A DNA stretch of 64,000 nt from Rhizaria sp. SCN 62-66. Taxonomy: Eukaryota > Rhizaria, unplaced. The position numbers were made by a program, and so were the translations under genes. Below, piece after piece: positions 53,663 to 63,060 of the stretch. The stretch spans positions 26,557 through 90,556 of the forward strand of contig MEDY01000074.1 of assembly GCA_001724265.1 (NCBI GenBank), in the 5' to 3' direction. Under the pieces are notes generated by a model. That model was not told the DNA's origin. It worked only from the letters and a program-made list of their open reading frames with translations, and did not search any database. Position 1 is the first letter of the stretch; each line of letters begins with the position of its first letter.

Positions 53663-56600
53663 TCACTCGGAGTCCTCAAGCTCCTTGCGCAGCGCGACGA
53701 TATGCTCCGCGACCACAATCGACTTGCCAGTCGGGATGGTGTTAAGCAACGCCTCCTTGAGAGCACGTGCTTCCTCGACGGTGATCTCATCCTCATCATC
53801 CGCAGCCGCAGCAGCAGAAGCCGACGCGCTGTCCTTGGTGACGATCTTCTGCACAGCCGCGAGCGCGCCGGCGTGCGCCGTAGCAGCAGCGGCGCGCCAC
53901 ACGCGTCCCAAAGCAACCACAGCAGCGTCATTGCTGTGCGCGTGACTGATGTTGCTGTCAGCGCCTGACTCGAGCAGCGACTCGCGCAGCGCGCTCTCGC
54001 TCGCAACCGCAGTAGCTGCAGCAGCAATGGCACGCGCATCGCCGATACTCTCGGTCGTGGCGGTCTCCGGAGCCCAGGCCGCGGTGACAGCGCGCGCCAG
54101 CGCAGGCACGCGGCGGAACAGCAGCGCCAGCGACGCCGGCGCCTCGGGCTGCGGCGGGCACTCGAACTGCGCGAGCGACGCCGCGGGCGCGCCGGCCACG
54201 GGCGCAGGCTGCACGGCCGCAAGCAGCGGGAGCCACACGGCCGCGGCGGCGGCGAGCGCGGGCGCGACGATCTCGGCCAGCGCGGGCGGCACAGTGGCGT
54301 TGGCGGCGAGCTCATAAGCGCTCGCGCCGGCGGCGGCGTCCTGCTCCGCAGCCGGCATGCACGCGTCGGTGAGCGCGGCGACGGCGTAGAAGAGCCGGCC
54401 CACTGTCACGAACGGCGGGTAGTCCTCTAGCGCGGGCACCGACTCACGGTCAGTGGCCTCGGCTGCGCGGGTGAGCGCAGGGAGATAGTGCGTGCGCAAC
54501 GCAGTGGCGCAGTGCGCGAGGGACTCGGCTACTGAGGCCGCCACGTGCTCCAGCACCAGCTCCGCGCGCGCGGGCGCGGGCAGCGCGGGCACGGCGCGCG
54601 CAGTGCGGAGCATGCGGGTCAGCGACTGGTTCCGCTCCGCCGCGCTCTCGCTCGCGGCCGCGTCCTCGGACGACGGCAGCGTGCGGCGCAGCGCTAGGGC
54701 CGCGCGCGGCGGGAGCGCGGCGGGGGACTCGATGCGCGCGAGCACCAGTAGCGGCACGGGTAGCGACAGCAGCGCCGCGACGGCCGCGCGGGCAGTCTGC
54801 GGCGCGCCCAGCTGCGCGAGCGGGGCCGCCTTGCTCAGCGGCGCGGCGGGCGCTAGTGTGAGGTCGTCGCTCGCGCACAGTGCGCCGAGCAGGAAGCGCA
54901 GCACAGGCGCCGCTGGCACGCGCGCGGCGGCGGCGGCCACGGCGCGCACGATCTCAACGCGCACGCGCACAGGCAGCGGCGGTGGCACGCGCGCAGAGTT
55001 GTACGCCGTCGCGACGGGCGACCCCGCGGCCGCGGCGGCGCCGGTCGGAGGCGTGCACAACACCAGCGTGCCGCCGTCGCTGCCGCGGTACGGGCCCAAC
55101 CGCGCCGCGCCCGTGGCGGCGCCCGCGCGCGACGCGGAGTAGCGCACGGCAAAGGCGAGAGCTGTGAGCAGTGAGGGTGTGAGCGTCGAATTGTACTGCA
55201 GCGCCGCCAGCACCGCCGCGCGCGTCGCGGGCAGCGCCAGGGGTGAAAAGAGCGGCCCGGGAACCGTGCCGGTCACGTGCGCCAGCGGCGACGCGCCCGG
55301 CTGCGCGCCAGCTGCGGGCAGACGCGGGCACAGCTGCAGCGCGCGTGCTGCGATGCTGTTCTCCGCGGCAGTGGCAGCAAGGCCGAGACTGACGTCGCTC
55401 GCGGCGACAAAGAGACGCAGCAGATCCGCCTGCAGCGCGTCGGGGTCGACGACGGCGGCAGAGTTGAGGGCCGCGATGAGACGCGCCGCGCGCGGAGTTG
55501 AGGCCGCGAACGAGGGGTCTAAGTACGTCGTCGTGAGCCCGCCAGCGACCGTGGCCGCCAGCGACAGCGCCGCAGACGACGTCGCCGCAGTCGCGCTCGC
55601 ACCACCATCGTCGGCGTCCGCAGCAGCGGCCACAGCAGTAGCTGAGGCAGCGGTCGCGTCGGCAGCGGCGGCGGCAGTGCGCGTGGAGGGCAGCCCAACG
55701 AGCCCGACGCCAAGCACAGGCGCGAACACCGCGAGACGGCGCGCGACGGCGTGCTCGGCGGCCTCCATGGCCGCCGTGGCCGCAGCCAGCGCGACGGGGT
55801 CGCCCGCGGCCGCCGCACCCAGCGCCGCGTCCGCGCCGGCCACGGGCGCGTCGGGCGCCGGGTAAGTGCGCAGTGCAAATGCCGTGGCGCGGGCGAGAGC
55901 GGCCGCGGCCCAGGGCAGTGGCGTTGACGCGAGCGCGGACCGTGTGAAAGAGACCGTGAGCGGGCGCCACGAGGGCACCGTGGTGAGCACAGCGGCCGTG
56001 AGCTGCGTGAGCGCCGGCAGCCACGATGCGCCCGTGTAGCCGAAGCGCGACGACGCCCAGGTGAAGCCGCCGCCGGCCGGGTGCAGCAGCGCAAGCAGCA
56101 GCGGCGCGCACGCGAGCTTCGACGGCGACAGCGGCGTCAGTGACGACTGGGTGAAGAACTGCGTGAAAGTGCCCAGCAGCCACGACTGCACGTGCGGCGG
56201 CGAGCGGTGCAGCAGTGACCAGGTCAGCACAAGCAGGTCTGGCAGCGACGCAGTGCCGAGGTACGTCGTCGGCGCAGGCGTGGAGACAAACGCGGGCGCC
56301 AGCGATACTGCGCGGCCGCCGCCACCGCGGCTCTTGCTCTTGCCGCCGGCGTTGCCGCCACGCGACGCAGCGCGCTGCAGCATCTCGTCCTCGTCGTCTT
56401 CGCCATCCTCGTCGCTCTCAGCTTCGTCATCGTCTTCGTTGGTGTTGTTTGATGCGTCGCTAGCGCGCATGCGGCGCTTGGCCTGGCCCGCAGCAGGCTC
56501 CTGCTCCTCTGTAGTTTCGGCATCAGCATCGGCACTGGCGTTCACAGCAGTCGACACAGCCTCGCGCGCACGCTTGCCGGCGTTGGCGAGCGCGGCAGCG

Positions 56601-59600
56601 GCCGGTGTGCCCGCAGCCGCAGCGGCATTCATGTCCGTCTCCGCAGCCGCAGCGTGGAGCGCGGCGACGACAGCGGCCTCATTGCGGCGCATATGTCCCG
56701 CAAACCGCTGCTGCGCCTTGGCTTCCTTGGTGGCGTGGTACACGAAGCAGTCGTGCACGTACTCGAGCAGCGCGGCCTCGAGCGCGGGCGCCGTCACGGC
56801 CCACGGCGCGTGCGCAGAGAAGGGCTCCGCGCGCGCGCCGCCGCCGGAAGTGGGGATGACCAGCGCGGGGGACGCCGGATCTGTGCTCAGCAGCAGCGCT
56901 GCGAGCTTGGCCAGCGACACGTTAAGCGCGGACACGGCGCCCACGTCGTGCGTCACACCCGCGCGCAGCGGGAAATGCGAGAGAATGATCGCGGCGATCT
57001 TCTGCAGGTGCTTCAGCAGCGGCGGCGCCGGCAGCCGCAGCTCAGGCCCCGCGTGGCCCTGGCCCTGGCGCTGACCGTGACTGTGACCCTGGCCCTGGCG
57101 CCGTGCGTGTTGCTGCTGCAGCTGGCGAGCCGCGTCGGCGCGCGCGAGCGAGAGCAAGCACCCGGCGACCGAAGCCATCACGCCCAACGCCTGGGAGATG
57201 CACCGGCCGCCCGCCGCCGCCGCAGCCGCGGCCGCTGCGGACGAGGTCGACTTGGCGTAGCGCTGCTGCTGGAGGCGTTTCGCATCCGCGCCGTCACCGC
57301 TGCCGCCGGCGTTGAAGAGCTTGGCGTGCGCGGCGAGCCCCGAGCGCCATTCGCGGCCACCCGCGGCGGCCGCGTGAGCGTTAGCGCTGCCCGCCGCGCC
57401 GGACGTGCCGGCGAGCCAGTCGCGCGGGACGGCCTCGAGCCAGACCTCGAGCAGGGCCGGGATAAGCGCGGGCGCGGCCTGTGTCGAGAGGAAGACCGCC
57501 GCGGGTGGGCCGTAGGGCTGCGGCAGCGGCTGCGCGCTCGTCGCCGCCGCCGCCGCCGCGGTCATGGCCTCGCCCGCAGTGATCTCACGCGCTGTCGGCT
57601 TCACAGTCACCGCAGCGCAAGCGCCGCCCATAGTGCGGGAGATGGTCAGCGCAAGCCCGTCCGCGGCGGCCGCGGCGCAAGCGACGTCGGCCGCGCCGCC
57701 AGGGGCCGTGAGCGCCACCAGTGCAGCCAACGGATTCGCGGAGATCGTGTCCAGCGCGTCTGCTTTCCCGCCGCCACTGGCACCGGCGGCGCCGCCCTCG
57801 CCGCCCGCGGCCGCGACGGCGGCGGCAGCGGAGGCGGCGGGCGCGCACGTGGCCAGCGCGACGGCCGGGAACCGCTCGTGCGCCGCGGCGCCGTTGGCGA
57901 AGGTCGACGAGTTGGACGCCGCGGAGGACACGAATGAGAGCCCGCCAGCACCAGTGCCGGCGGAGTTGCCGTCTTCAGGCGCCGTGTGGCGGTTGAGAAT
58001 GCGGACTGCGGCCGCGGCGCGCGCGGCGTCGTCATTGTCCCCGTTATCGTCCTCATCATCGTCCTCGTCCTCGTCCTCGCCGTCGTCCTCGCTGCCGTCG
58101 TCCTCAGCAGCGGCGGCGGCGACAGCAGCAGCTGGGTCGGCGGCGACCAAAGCCCCGCGCTCAGCCGCGCGTAGTAGCCGTACCTGCGCCTGCGCCGCCG
58201 CCCGGCCGCTCGCGAAACCCAGCGTGTCGGCCGCGGCGTCCGCGTCTGCGTCAGCGCCGGCGGTCGCATTCTCGTCCCACAGCCGCAGCACAGCGTGCAG
58301 CGACGCCGCTTCAACCGGCGGCGCGTGCAGCCGGAGCGTGGCGTCGAGTACTGCGAGCGGCACCAGCGCCTGCGTGACGCTTCCGCTGACGCCGGAAGTC
58401 GCGGACCCCGCGGCGGCGGCAGCCACGGCGGCGGCCGTCTGCGGGGCGCGGGCGAGCGCGGCGGCGTGTGCGATGAGCGTCGTCGTCGTCGCGACGCCGT
58501 AGATCGGCACGCCTGCCACCAGCGCCGTCCCCGCAGCAGAGCCCGCGCCAGAGCCGGCGGACCCGGCGCCGGCGGACGAGCCCGTCGCACTGGCGCCGGA
58601 GCCCGAGGCCGCGTCGGCAAAGAGGAACGGGAGAGTCACGGAGACGGGGAGATCGTCCGCGCCGCCCGCGAGAGACGCCGCGCCGGCATGGCCGCTGGCG
58701 CCCGCCCCGCCGCTGTTAGAGCCGCCTAGTGAGGAGAACGAGTCCGCAAGACGGGGCGGGTTGGCAGCCAGCGCAAGCCACGACGCGGCGCCCGCGATCA
58801 CGGCATTACGGCCCCCCTTGCGCCCGCCCGCGCGCGCGTTAACACTTTGAGGGTGGGTGGCAGTGATGAAGGCTTCGGCGGCGGTCACGGCGGCCTCGGC
58901 GGCAGCAGCGGCGGCGGCCGACCCGCCCGCGGCGGCGGCCAGTGCAGCGCGGATGCCCTCGGCGGCCACCAGCGCCTGCGCAGCGGCTGCGGAGCCTGAC
59001 AGCAGAGCAGCGCCGACTGAAGTTAAGCCGGAGTCTGGCCCCGCGCCGCCGGTGCCCGCGCCCGCGGCGGAGAGCGCGGAGGCACCCAGTGCGCGCACAG
59101 CGGCGGCCTTGGCGTTGCGGCCGCCGCGCTGCGTCTTGGCGAGCTGTGCAGAGGTTGAGGGCAGCGCGGCGGCCAGCGCGGAAGACGCGGCGGCCGCAGC
59201 GAGGGACGAGGACGACAGAGAGGCAGCGGCGGTGGCGGCGGTGTTGCGGTCTGCGAGCACGCGCGGGAAGTTCGGCAGCGTAAGCGGAGAGAAGCGCGCC
59301 GTCAGCGACGGGTAGAGCATGAGCGCGAGGCGGAAGAACTGCACTGCGTCCGCGCGCACGCCGGCGTCGTAGTGGGACAGACCGGCTGAGACGTAGCGGA
59401 GAAACATCGGCAGGCGCGGCGCGATGTGCGCGGGTGGGATCGAGGGGAAATGCTCAAAGCAGAGCACGCAGACGGCGCGGCGCACGCCCGGGTCGACGTC
59501 GACGAGTCCTTCGCCGATACGCGCAAGCACGGTGGAGAGCGACGTGGCGAAGAGGTCGCGCTCACGGTGCTTGGTGAATAGCTCGGCCATGCCCTGGTAC

Positions 59601-59854
59601 GCATCGCGGCGCACGCCGGGCGAGTAGTGCACCGTCTGCTGGAGCAGGTCCGAAAGCGTGAGGTTGCGCGAGTTAGTCGGCTCGGTCTTGGCGTCGAGGT
59701 TGGCTTGCAGCGGCACGTCGATGGCTTTGGCTGTGAAACTGATCTTGGTCGCGTTCTGCTGCTCCAGCTTGCGGCCCACCTTGCGCCGGGTCTTGGTGAA
59801 GTCCGCAGTAGGCTTGTGCACAGCCTTCATCACGGGCTTGGCCTTGGGCGGCAT
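53663..59854 (-). CDS. IPI1: IPI1/TEX10 60S pre-ribosome assembly factor, very long
   Basis: One exon from ATG 59854 to TGA gives 2063 residues. The N-terminal 200 residues carry the family signature: DFTKTRRKVGRKLEQQNATK, ISFTAKAIDVP, then helical HEAT-like repeats (LSDLLQQTVHYSPGVRRDAY, DPGVRRAVCVLCFEHFPSI, DAGVRADAVQFFRLAL). IPI1 in yeast and TEX10 in animals form the Rix1/PELP1-TEX10-WDR18 complex, which acts with Rea1/MDN1 in late nuclear 60S maturation. Family members are about 330 (yeast) to 930 (human) residues. Here Ala/Gly-rich and Asp-rich insertions inflate the chain, and the remaining helical HEAT-like segments continue to the C-terminus. An in-frame ATG at 59947 would add 31 residues of unlike composition; 59854 gives the family-type MPPKAKPVMKAVHKP start. 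No in-frame TAG occurs in more than 2000 codons. Confidence 0.88.
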   Translation of the reverse strand: MPPKAKPVMKAVHKPTADFTKTRRKVGRKLEQQNATKISFTAKAIDVPLQANLDAKTEPTNSRNLTLSDLLQQTVHYSPGVRRDAYQGMAELFTKHRERDLFATSLSTVLARIGEGLVDVDPGVRRAVCVLCFEHFPSIPPAHIAPRLPMFLRYVSAGLSHYDAGVRADAVQFFRLALMLYPSLTARFSPLTLPNFPRVLADRNTAATAAASLSSSSLAAAAASSALAAALPSTSAQLAKTQRGGRNAKAAAVRALGASALSAAGAGTGGAGPDSGLTSVGAALLSGSAAAAQALVAAEGIRAALAAAAGGSAAAAAAAEAAVTAAEAFITATHPQSVNARAGGRKGGRNAVIAGAASWLALAANPPRLADSFSSLGGSNSGGAGASGHAGAASLAGGADDLPVSVTLPFLFADAASGSGASATGSSAGAGSAGSGAGSAAGTALVAGVPIYGVATTTTLIAHAAALARAPQTAAAVAAAAAGSATSGVSGSVTQALVPLAVLDATLRLHAPPVEAASLHAVLRLWDENATAGADADADAAADTLGFASGRAAAQAQVRLLRAAERGALVAADPAAAVAAAAAEDDGSEDDGEDEDEDDDEDDNGDNDDAARAAAAVRILNRHTAPEDGNSAGTGAGGLSFVSSAASNSSTFANGAAAHERFPAVALATCAPAASAAAAVAAAGGEGGAAGASGGGKADALDTISANPLAALVALTAPGGAADVACAAAAADGLALTISRTMGGACAAVTVKPTAREITAGEAMTAAAAAATSAQPLPQPYGPPAAVFLSTQAAPALIPALLEVWLEAVPRDWLAGTSGAAGSANAHAAAAGGREWRSGLAAHAKLFNAGGSGDGADAKRLQQQRYAKSTSSAAAAAAAAAGGRCISQALGVMASVAGCLLSLARADAARQLQQQHARRQGQGHSHGQRQGQGHAGPELRLPAPPLLKHLQKIAAIILSHFPLRAGVTHDVGAVSALNVSLAKLAALLLSTDPASPALVIPTSGGGARAEPFSAHAPWAVTAPALEAALLEYVHDCFVYHATKEAKAQQRFAGHMRRNEAAVVAALHAAAAETDMNAAAAAGTPAAAALANAGKRAREAVSTAVNASADADAETTEEQEPAAGQAKRRMRASDASNNTNEDDDEAESDEDGEDDEDEMLQRAASRGGNAGGKSKSRGGGGRAVSLAPAFVSTPAPTTYLGTASLPDLLVLTWSLLHRSPPHVQSWLLGTFTQFFTQSSLTPLSPSKLACAPLLLALLHPAGGGFTWASSRFGYTGASWLPALTQLTAAVLTTVPSWRPLTVSFTRSALASTPLPWAAAALARATAFALRTYPAPDAPVAGADAALGAAAAGDPVALAAATAAMEAAEHAVARRLAVFAPVLGVGLVGLPSTRTAAAAADATAASATAVAAAADADDGGASATAATSSAALSLAATVAGGLTTTYLDPSFAASTPRAARLIAALNSAAVVDPDALQADLLRLFVAASDVSLGLAATAAENSIAARALQLCPRLPAAGAQPGASPLAHVTGTVPGPLFSPLALPATRAAVLAALQYNSTLTPSLLTALAFAVRYSASRAGAATGAARLGPYRGSDGGTLVLCTPPTGAAAAAGSPVATAYNSARVPPPLPVRVRVEIVRAVAAAAARVPAAPVLRFLLGALCASDDLTLAPAAPLSKAAPLAQLGAPQTARAAVAALLSLPVPLLVLARIESPAALPPRAALALRRTLPSSEDAAASESAAERNQSLTRMLRTARAVPALPAPARAELVLEHVAASVAESLAHCATALRTHYLPALTRAAEATDRESVPALEDYPPFVTVGRLFYAVAALTDACMPAAEQDAAAGASAYELAANATVPPALAEIVAPALAAAAAVWLPLLAAVQPAPVAGAPAASLAQFECPPQPEAPASLALLFRRVPALARAVTAAWAPETATTESIGDARAIAAAATAVASESALRESLLESGADSNISHAHSNDAAVVALGRVWRAAAATAHAGALAAVQKIVTKDSASASAAAAADDEDEITVEEARALKEALLNTIPTGKSIVVAEHIVALRKELEDSE

Positions 59855-60460
59855 TGTGACAGGTGCGGAGACAGAACGGGGCGCGCGGCAGTTAAAAGGC
59901 GTGGACTCACTCGGTGTTGGAGACTGTGACGAGTTCGCGCAGCGCATAGTAGAGAGATAAAGGTCAGTATTCCGTCAATGGGTGCAGCATAAGGGTGTCT
60001 GGTAGGATAGGTGCGCAATTAAATTATATGTCATTTGCATCCATAAAATAGGCAATATACCTCTCGCTATTCGTCAACTTTGGCTCCCGCCAGTGAAGCT
60101 GATTGGTGCCAAGTGACTGTGGATCGCCAGTCGCTCGACGAAGTCAGGCCGCAAGCTAATTTGACTGTCTATCGATAAATTCGTGCTACCAACGTCCGAC
60201 GATAAAGCTATAAACTGCATCTCCGTATAGTCATATGGTGATTGTATAAGATATTTTATATTTGTTTCTTAGGACCTCGTTAACCTGTCACAAATCCTTC
60301 TTAAGATTCGATAACTTTGCCACGTCCGAATTTCTCATCGCTTGCTTTTAACGCCTATCCCTGCTCGCCCATCTGTCTCTTTCCGTGCACAGACCCTTTT
60401 TTCAGCCCGCCCGCCCTCGGTTGCGTGCCTGCTCAAGCGTCGCCTCCCCTCCAGCCCCTG
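59855..60460. other. divergent intergenic region
   Basis: This region separates the IPI1 and phosphatidylserine decarboxylase starts and must hold both promoters. The 3' third is open in the decarboxylase frame from 60317 but lacks ATG. Confidence 0.4.
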
Positions 60461-62296
60461 ATGCCCAAGCCTTCCAAGGGGGCGCCCGCCACCCCGGCCA
60501 AGCCCTCCTCCGCCTCTGCCTCTGCCACTGCCTCTGCCTCCACGGCCGGCGGTGCTGCAGCTGCTCCTGCTGACTTGACCGCTGCAGCGTCCACGCCGTC
60601 GTCTAAGGGGCGCATTTCAACCCTTCTGAACTCTGTGCGCAGCTCCCAGCGGTACATCTCGATGTCGAACGTGTTCCAGAACGCGCGCAACGGCATGCGC
60701 TTCAACGAGCACACGCGCCGCGTCAAGTCCATCGCGCGCCGCGCCGCCATCATCGCCTGGATTGAGCCCACGGCGCTGCTCTTTGCCGCCGCGCTTGCCG
60801 TCCCGCTCTACATGAAGGGCTACATCACGTCGCTGCCCCTCGTGCTGCTGCTCGTGTACGTGCTCGCACAGGTGTTCAACGTCGTCTTCTCTGTCGGCGT
60901 CATGCTGTCTCACATCGTCCGCAACAAGGACGCCGCCGCCGCTGGCCCCTCGTACGCTAAGAACGCCTCTGGCGGCAAGCTCCACCTCAGCGCTATCCAC
61001 CCCCATGACTCTGCCTCTAACACGGGCGCTGCCGCTGGCGCTGCTGCTGCTCATGATGATGACGAGGAGTCTCGCCGCAAGAGCTGCCGCCGCATGTGCG
61101 TCTCGATCCGGCCCCCGCAGGTTGTCCGCTGGGACATCGTCGGCGTGACCCTGTCCAACTGGTTCGGCAAGGTCAACTCGGTGCCGCTGCCCGTGTTCAT
61201 GCGCTCCCCGCTGTACCGTTTCTACGCCTGGTTCACCGGCGCGAACCTCGACGAAGTCAAGCTGCCGCTGCGCGCGTTCCCGTCCCTGCAGGCCTTCTTC
61301 TCCCGCGAGCTCAAGCCCGGAGTCCGCCCCATTGCCGATACCGCGCTCGTCTCCCCCGTCGACGCGCGCATCGTCGTGCTGGGTCCCGTCGAGGGCGAGC
61401 GCGTCGAGCAGGTCAAGGGCGTGACGTACCCGCTCCCGTCGTTCCTCGGCGAGGACCTGTGGACCGCCAACGCGGACAAGCGTCTCTACCACTGCGTGCT
61501 GTACCTCGCGCCCGGTGACTACCACCGCATCCACTCAGGTGCCGACTGCTCCGTCACTCTGCTGCGCCACTTCCCCGGTACTCTGTTTCCAATCTCGCCC
61601 GTCGTCGCGCGCCTCGTGCCGAACCTCTTCGCGCTCAACGAACGCGTGGTACTCGCGGGCGCGTGGAGCCACGGGTTCTACTCCGCCACGGCCGTCGGCG
61701 CCTACCACGTCGGGTCGATGGCGTTCAACTTCGATAAGAATGTGCGCACGAATCGTCTCCGCCGCGACTTCCGCAACCCCAATCTCTCGTTGATGTCCAA
61801 CAAGGGCCTCGGCGCATACGCCTACGACTTCGAGTACCCCGAGGGCACGCTCGCCTTCGCCAAGGGCGACGAGGTCGGCACGTTTAAGCTCGGCTCGACC
61901 ATCGTGCTGGTGTTCGAAGTCCCCGCCGACGCCGAGTTCGAGTTCCTCGTTTCCCCCGGCCAGAAGGTCCAGATGGGCCAGCCCCTCGGCCGCCTCACCC
62001 CGGGCCCGTCTTCCGCCAACGCCACCCCTGCCGCCCCCGTCGCCGCCGCCGCTGCTGCTGCTGCTGCGGCCCCCGCGAAGCTCTCTGCTGCCCCGGCCGC
62101 TGTCGCCAGCGCCGTCGAGGCCGAGGTCGCCGCCGAGGCTGCCGCTGAGGTCGCCGCCGAGGCCACCTCTGAGGCTGAGGCTGAGGCTGCGGAGGCAGAG
62201 GTCGAGGCCGACGCCGCAGCCGCTGCTGAGGCTGCTGAGGTCGGCTCCGAGTCCGAGGACGACGCCACCGTGCGTTCCCGCAGTGCGCGCGCTTAA
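60461..62296 (+). CDS. PSD1: phosphatidylserine decarboxylase (pyruvoyl enzyme)
   Basis: One exon of 611 residues ends TAA; ATG 60461 is the first in frame. After an Ala/Ser-rich N-terminus, residues about 100-150 contain two hydrophobic segments (AWIEPTALLFAAALAVPLY and SLPLVLLLVYVLAQVFNVVF) likely to anchor it in a membrane. The catalytic domain follows: WFGKVNSVPLP, FPSLQAFFSRELKPGVRPI, VSPVDARI, YHRIHSG and the self-cleavage motif LGST, with Ser 479 expected to become the pyruvoyl group after cleavage at Gly 478-Ser 479. It converts phosphatidylserine to phosphatidylethanolamine. The LGST form is that of Psd1-type enzymes of the mitochondrial inner membrane, though a clear presequence is not obvious. 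About 100 residues of Ala/Glu-rich sequence extend the small chain beyond the usual end. Confidence 0.94.
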   Translation: MPKPSKGAPATPAKPSSASASATASASTAGGAAAAPADLTAAASTPSSKGRISTLLNSVRSSQRYISMSNVFQNARNGMRFNEHTRRVKSIARRAAIIAWIEPTALLFAAALAVPLYMKGYITSLPLVLLLVYVLAQVFNVVFSVGVMLSHIVRNKDAAAAGPSYAKNASGGKLHLSAIHPHDSASNTGAAAGAAAAHDDDEESRRKSCRRMCVSIRPPQVVRWDIVGVTLSNWFGKVNSVPLPVFMRSPLYRFYAWFTGANLDEVKLPLRAFPSLQAFFSRELKPGVRPIADTALVSPVDARIVVLGPVEGERVEQVKGVTYPLPSFLGEDLWTANADKRLYHCVLYLAPGDYHRIHSGADCSVTLLRHFPGTLFPISPVVARLVPNLFALNERVVLAGAWSHGFYSATAVGAYHVGSMAFNFDKNVRTNRLRRDFRNPNLSLMSNKGLGAYAYDFEYPEGTLAFAKGDEVGTFKLGSTIVLVFEVPADAEFEFLVSPGQKVQMGQPLGRLTPGPSSANATPAAPVAAAAAAAAAAPAKLSAAPAAVASAVEAEVAAEAAAEVAAEATSEAEAEAAEAEVEADAAAAAEAAEVGSESEDDATVRSRSARA

Positions 62297-63060
62297 ATAC
62301 TCCATGCCGTCCTGTGTGGTCTGTGTGATAAAGAAAATATGTGCAGGTGGGAACACGTGTGTGCGTAAATAACGCCGCCCTGTTTTCCTCGATAAAAGTC
62401 TCTCACCCATGTGCTGTGATGAAGGTGTGAGATTATGCTGCTCAACGCCAAGCAAGACGCAGGCAGCCGTGATTTTGCTCGTGTGTTTTGTTCTGTTTTT
62501 CTTTTGTTCCGTTTTGTTTTATTTGTCCACTCCACTCCGCAGCTGTGCTTCCTTTCTCGCAGCCGCAATGTCTTTAGTCCGTGGCGAGCTTCGCCGCGGC
62601 TAACACGCGCATCCGCCACTGCGACGGATCCGCGACTGCTCCATTAAGTCACCGCGCCGCTGCGCATGTTTACAGTGCATCGCGCAGCTTATACGTTAGT
62701 ATTACTGTGGAAGCGCCGCTTCCTCCACGCAGCCGCGTTCTCTGCGGGTGTGCGATTCTTTCTCTCTCTTTTTCTCTCTTTGTTGTATAGTTTTACATCA
62801 TCCGTTTTTCTTCCGTCCATCTGCGTGTTTTGTCGCATTGTGCGTGGTGTCGTAAATATTCCAATGCTATGTATTTTTGTTAAATATCCATATTCCTAAG
62901 TAAGTACTCTTGTCAGTCACACGCGTCTCCAATCCTAATACATCATTCTCTTGTGCTGCTGCGAAATTTATCAATCTCGCTATTTAACAGATTCTCGAGT
63001 CTGTGTGATCAACCTCATCTAATGTAACGTAAATGCCTCCTGCATGAGTTTACCGGAAGC
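62297..63060. other. convergent intergenic region
   Basis: This T-rich and pyrimidine-rich spacer lies between the 3' ends of the decarboxylase (+) and the right-edge gene (-). No gene is recognised. Confidence 0.4.
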
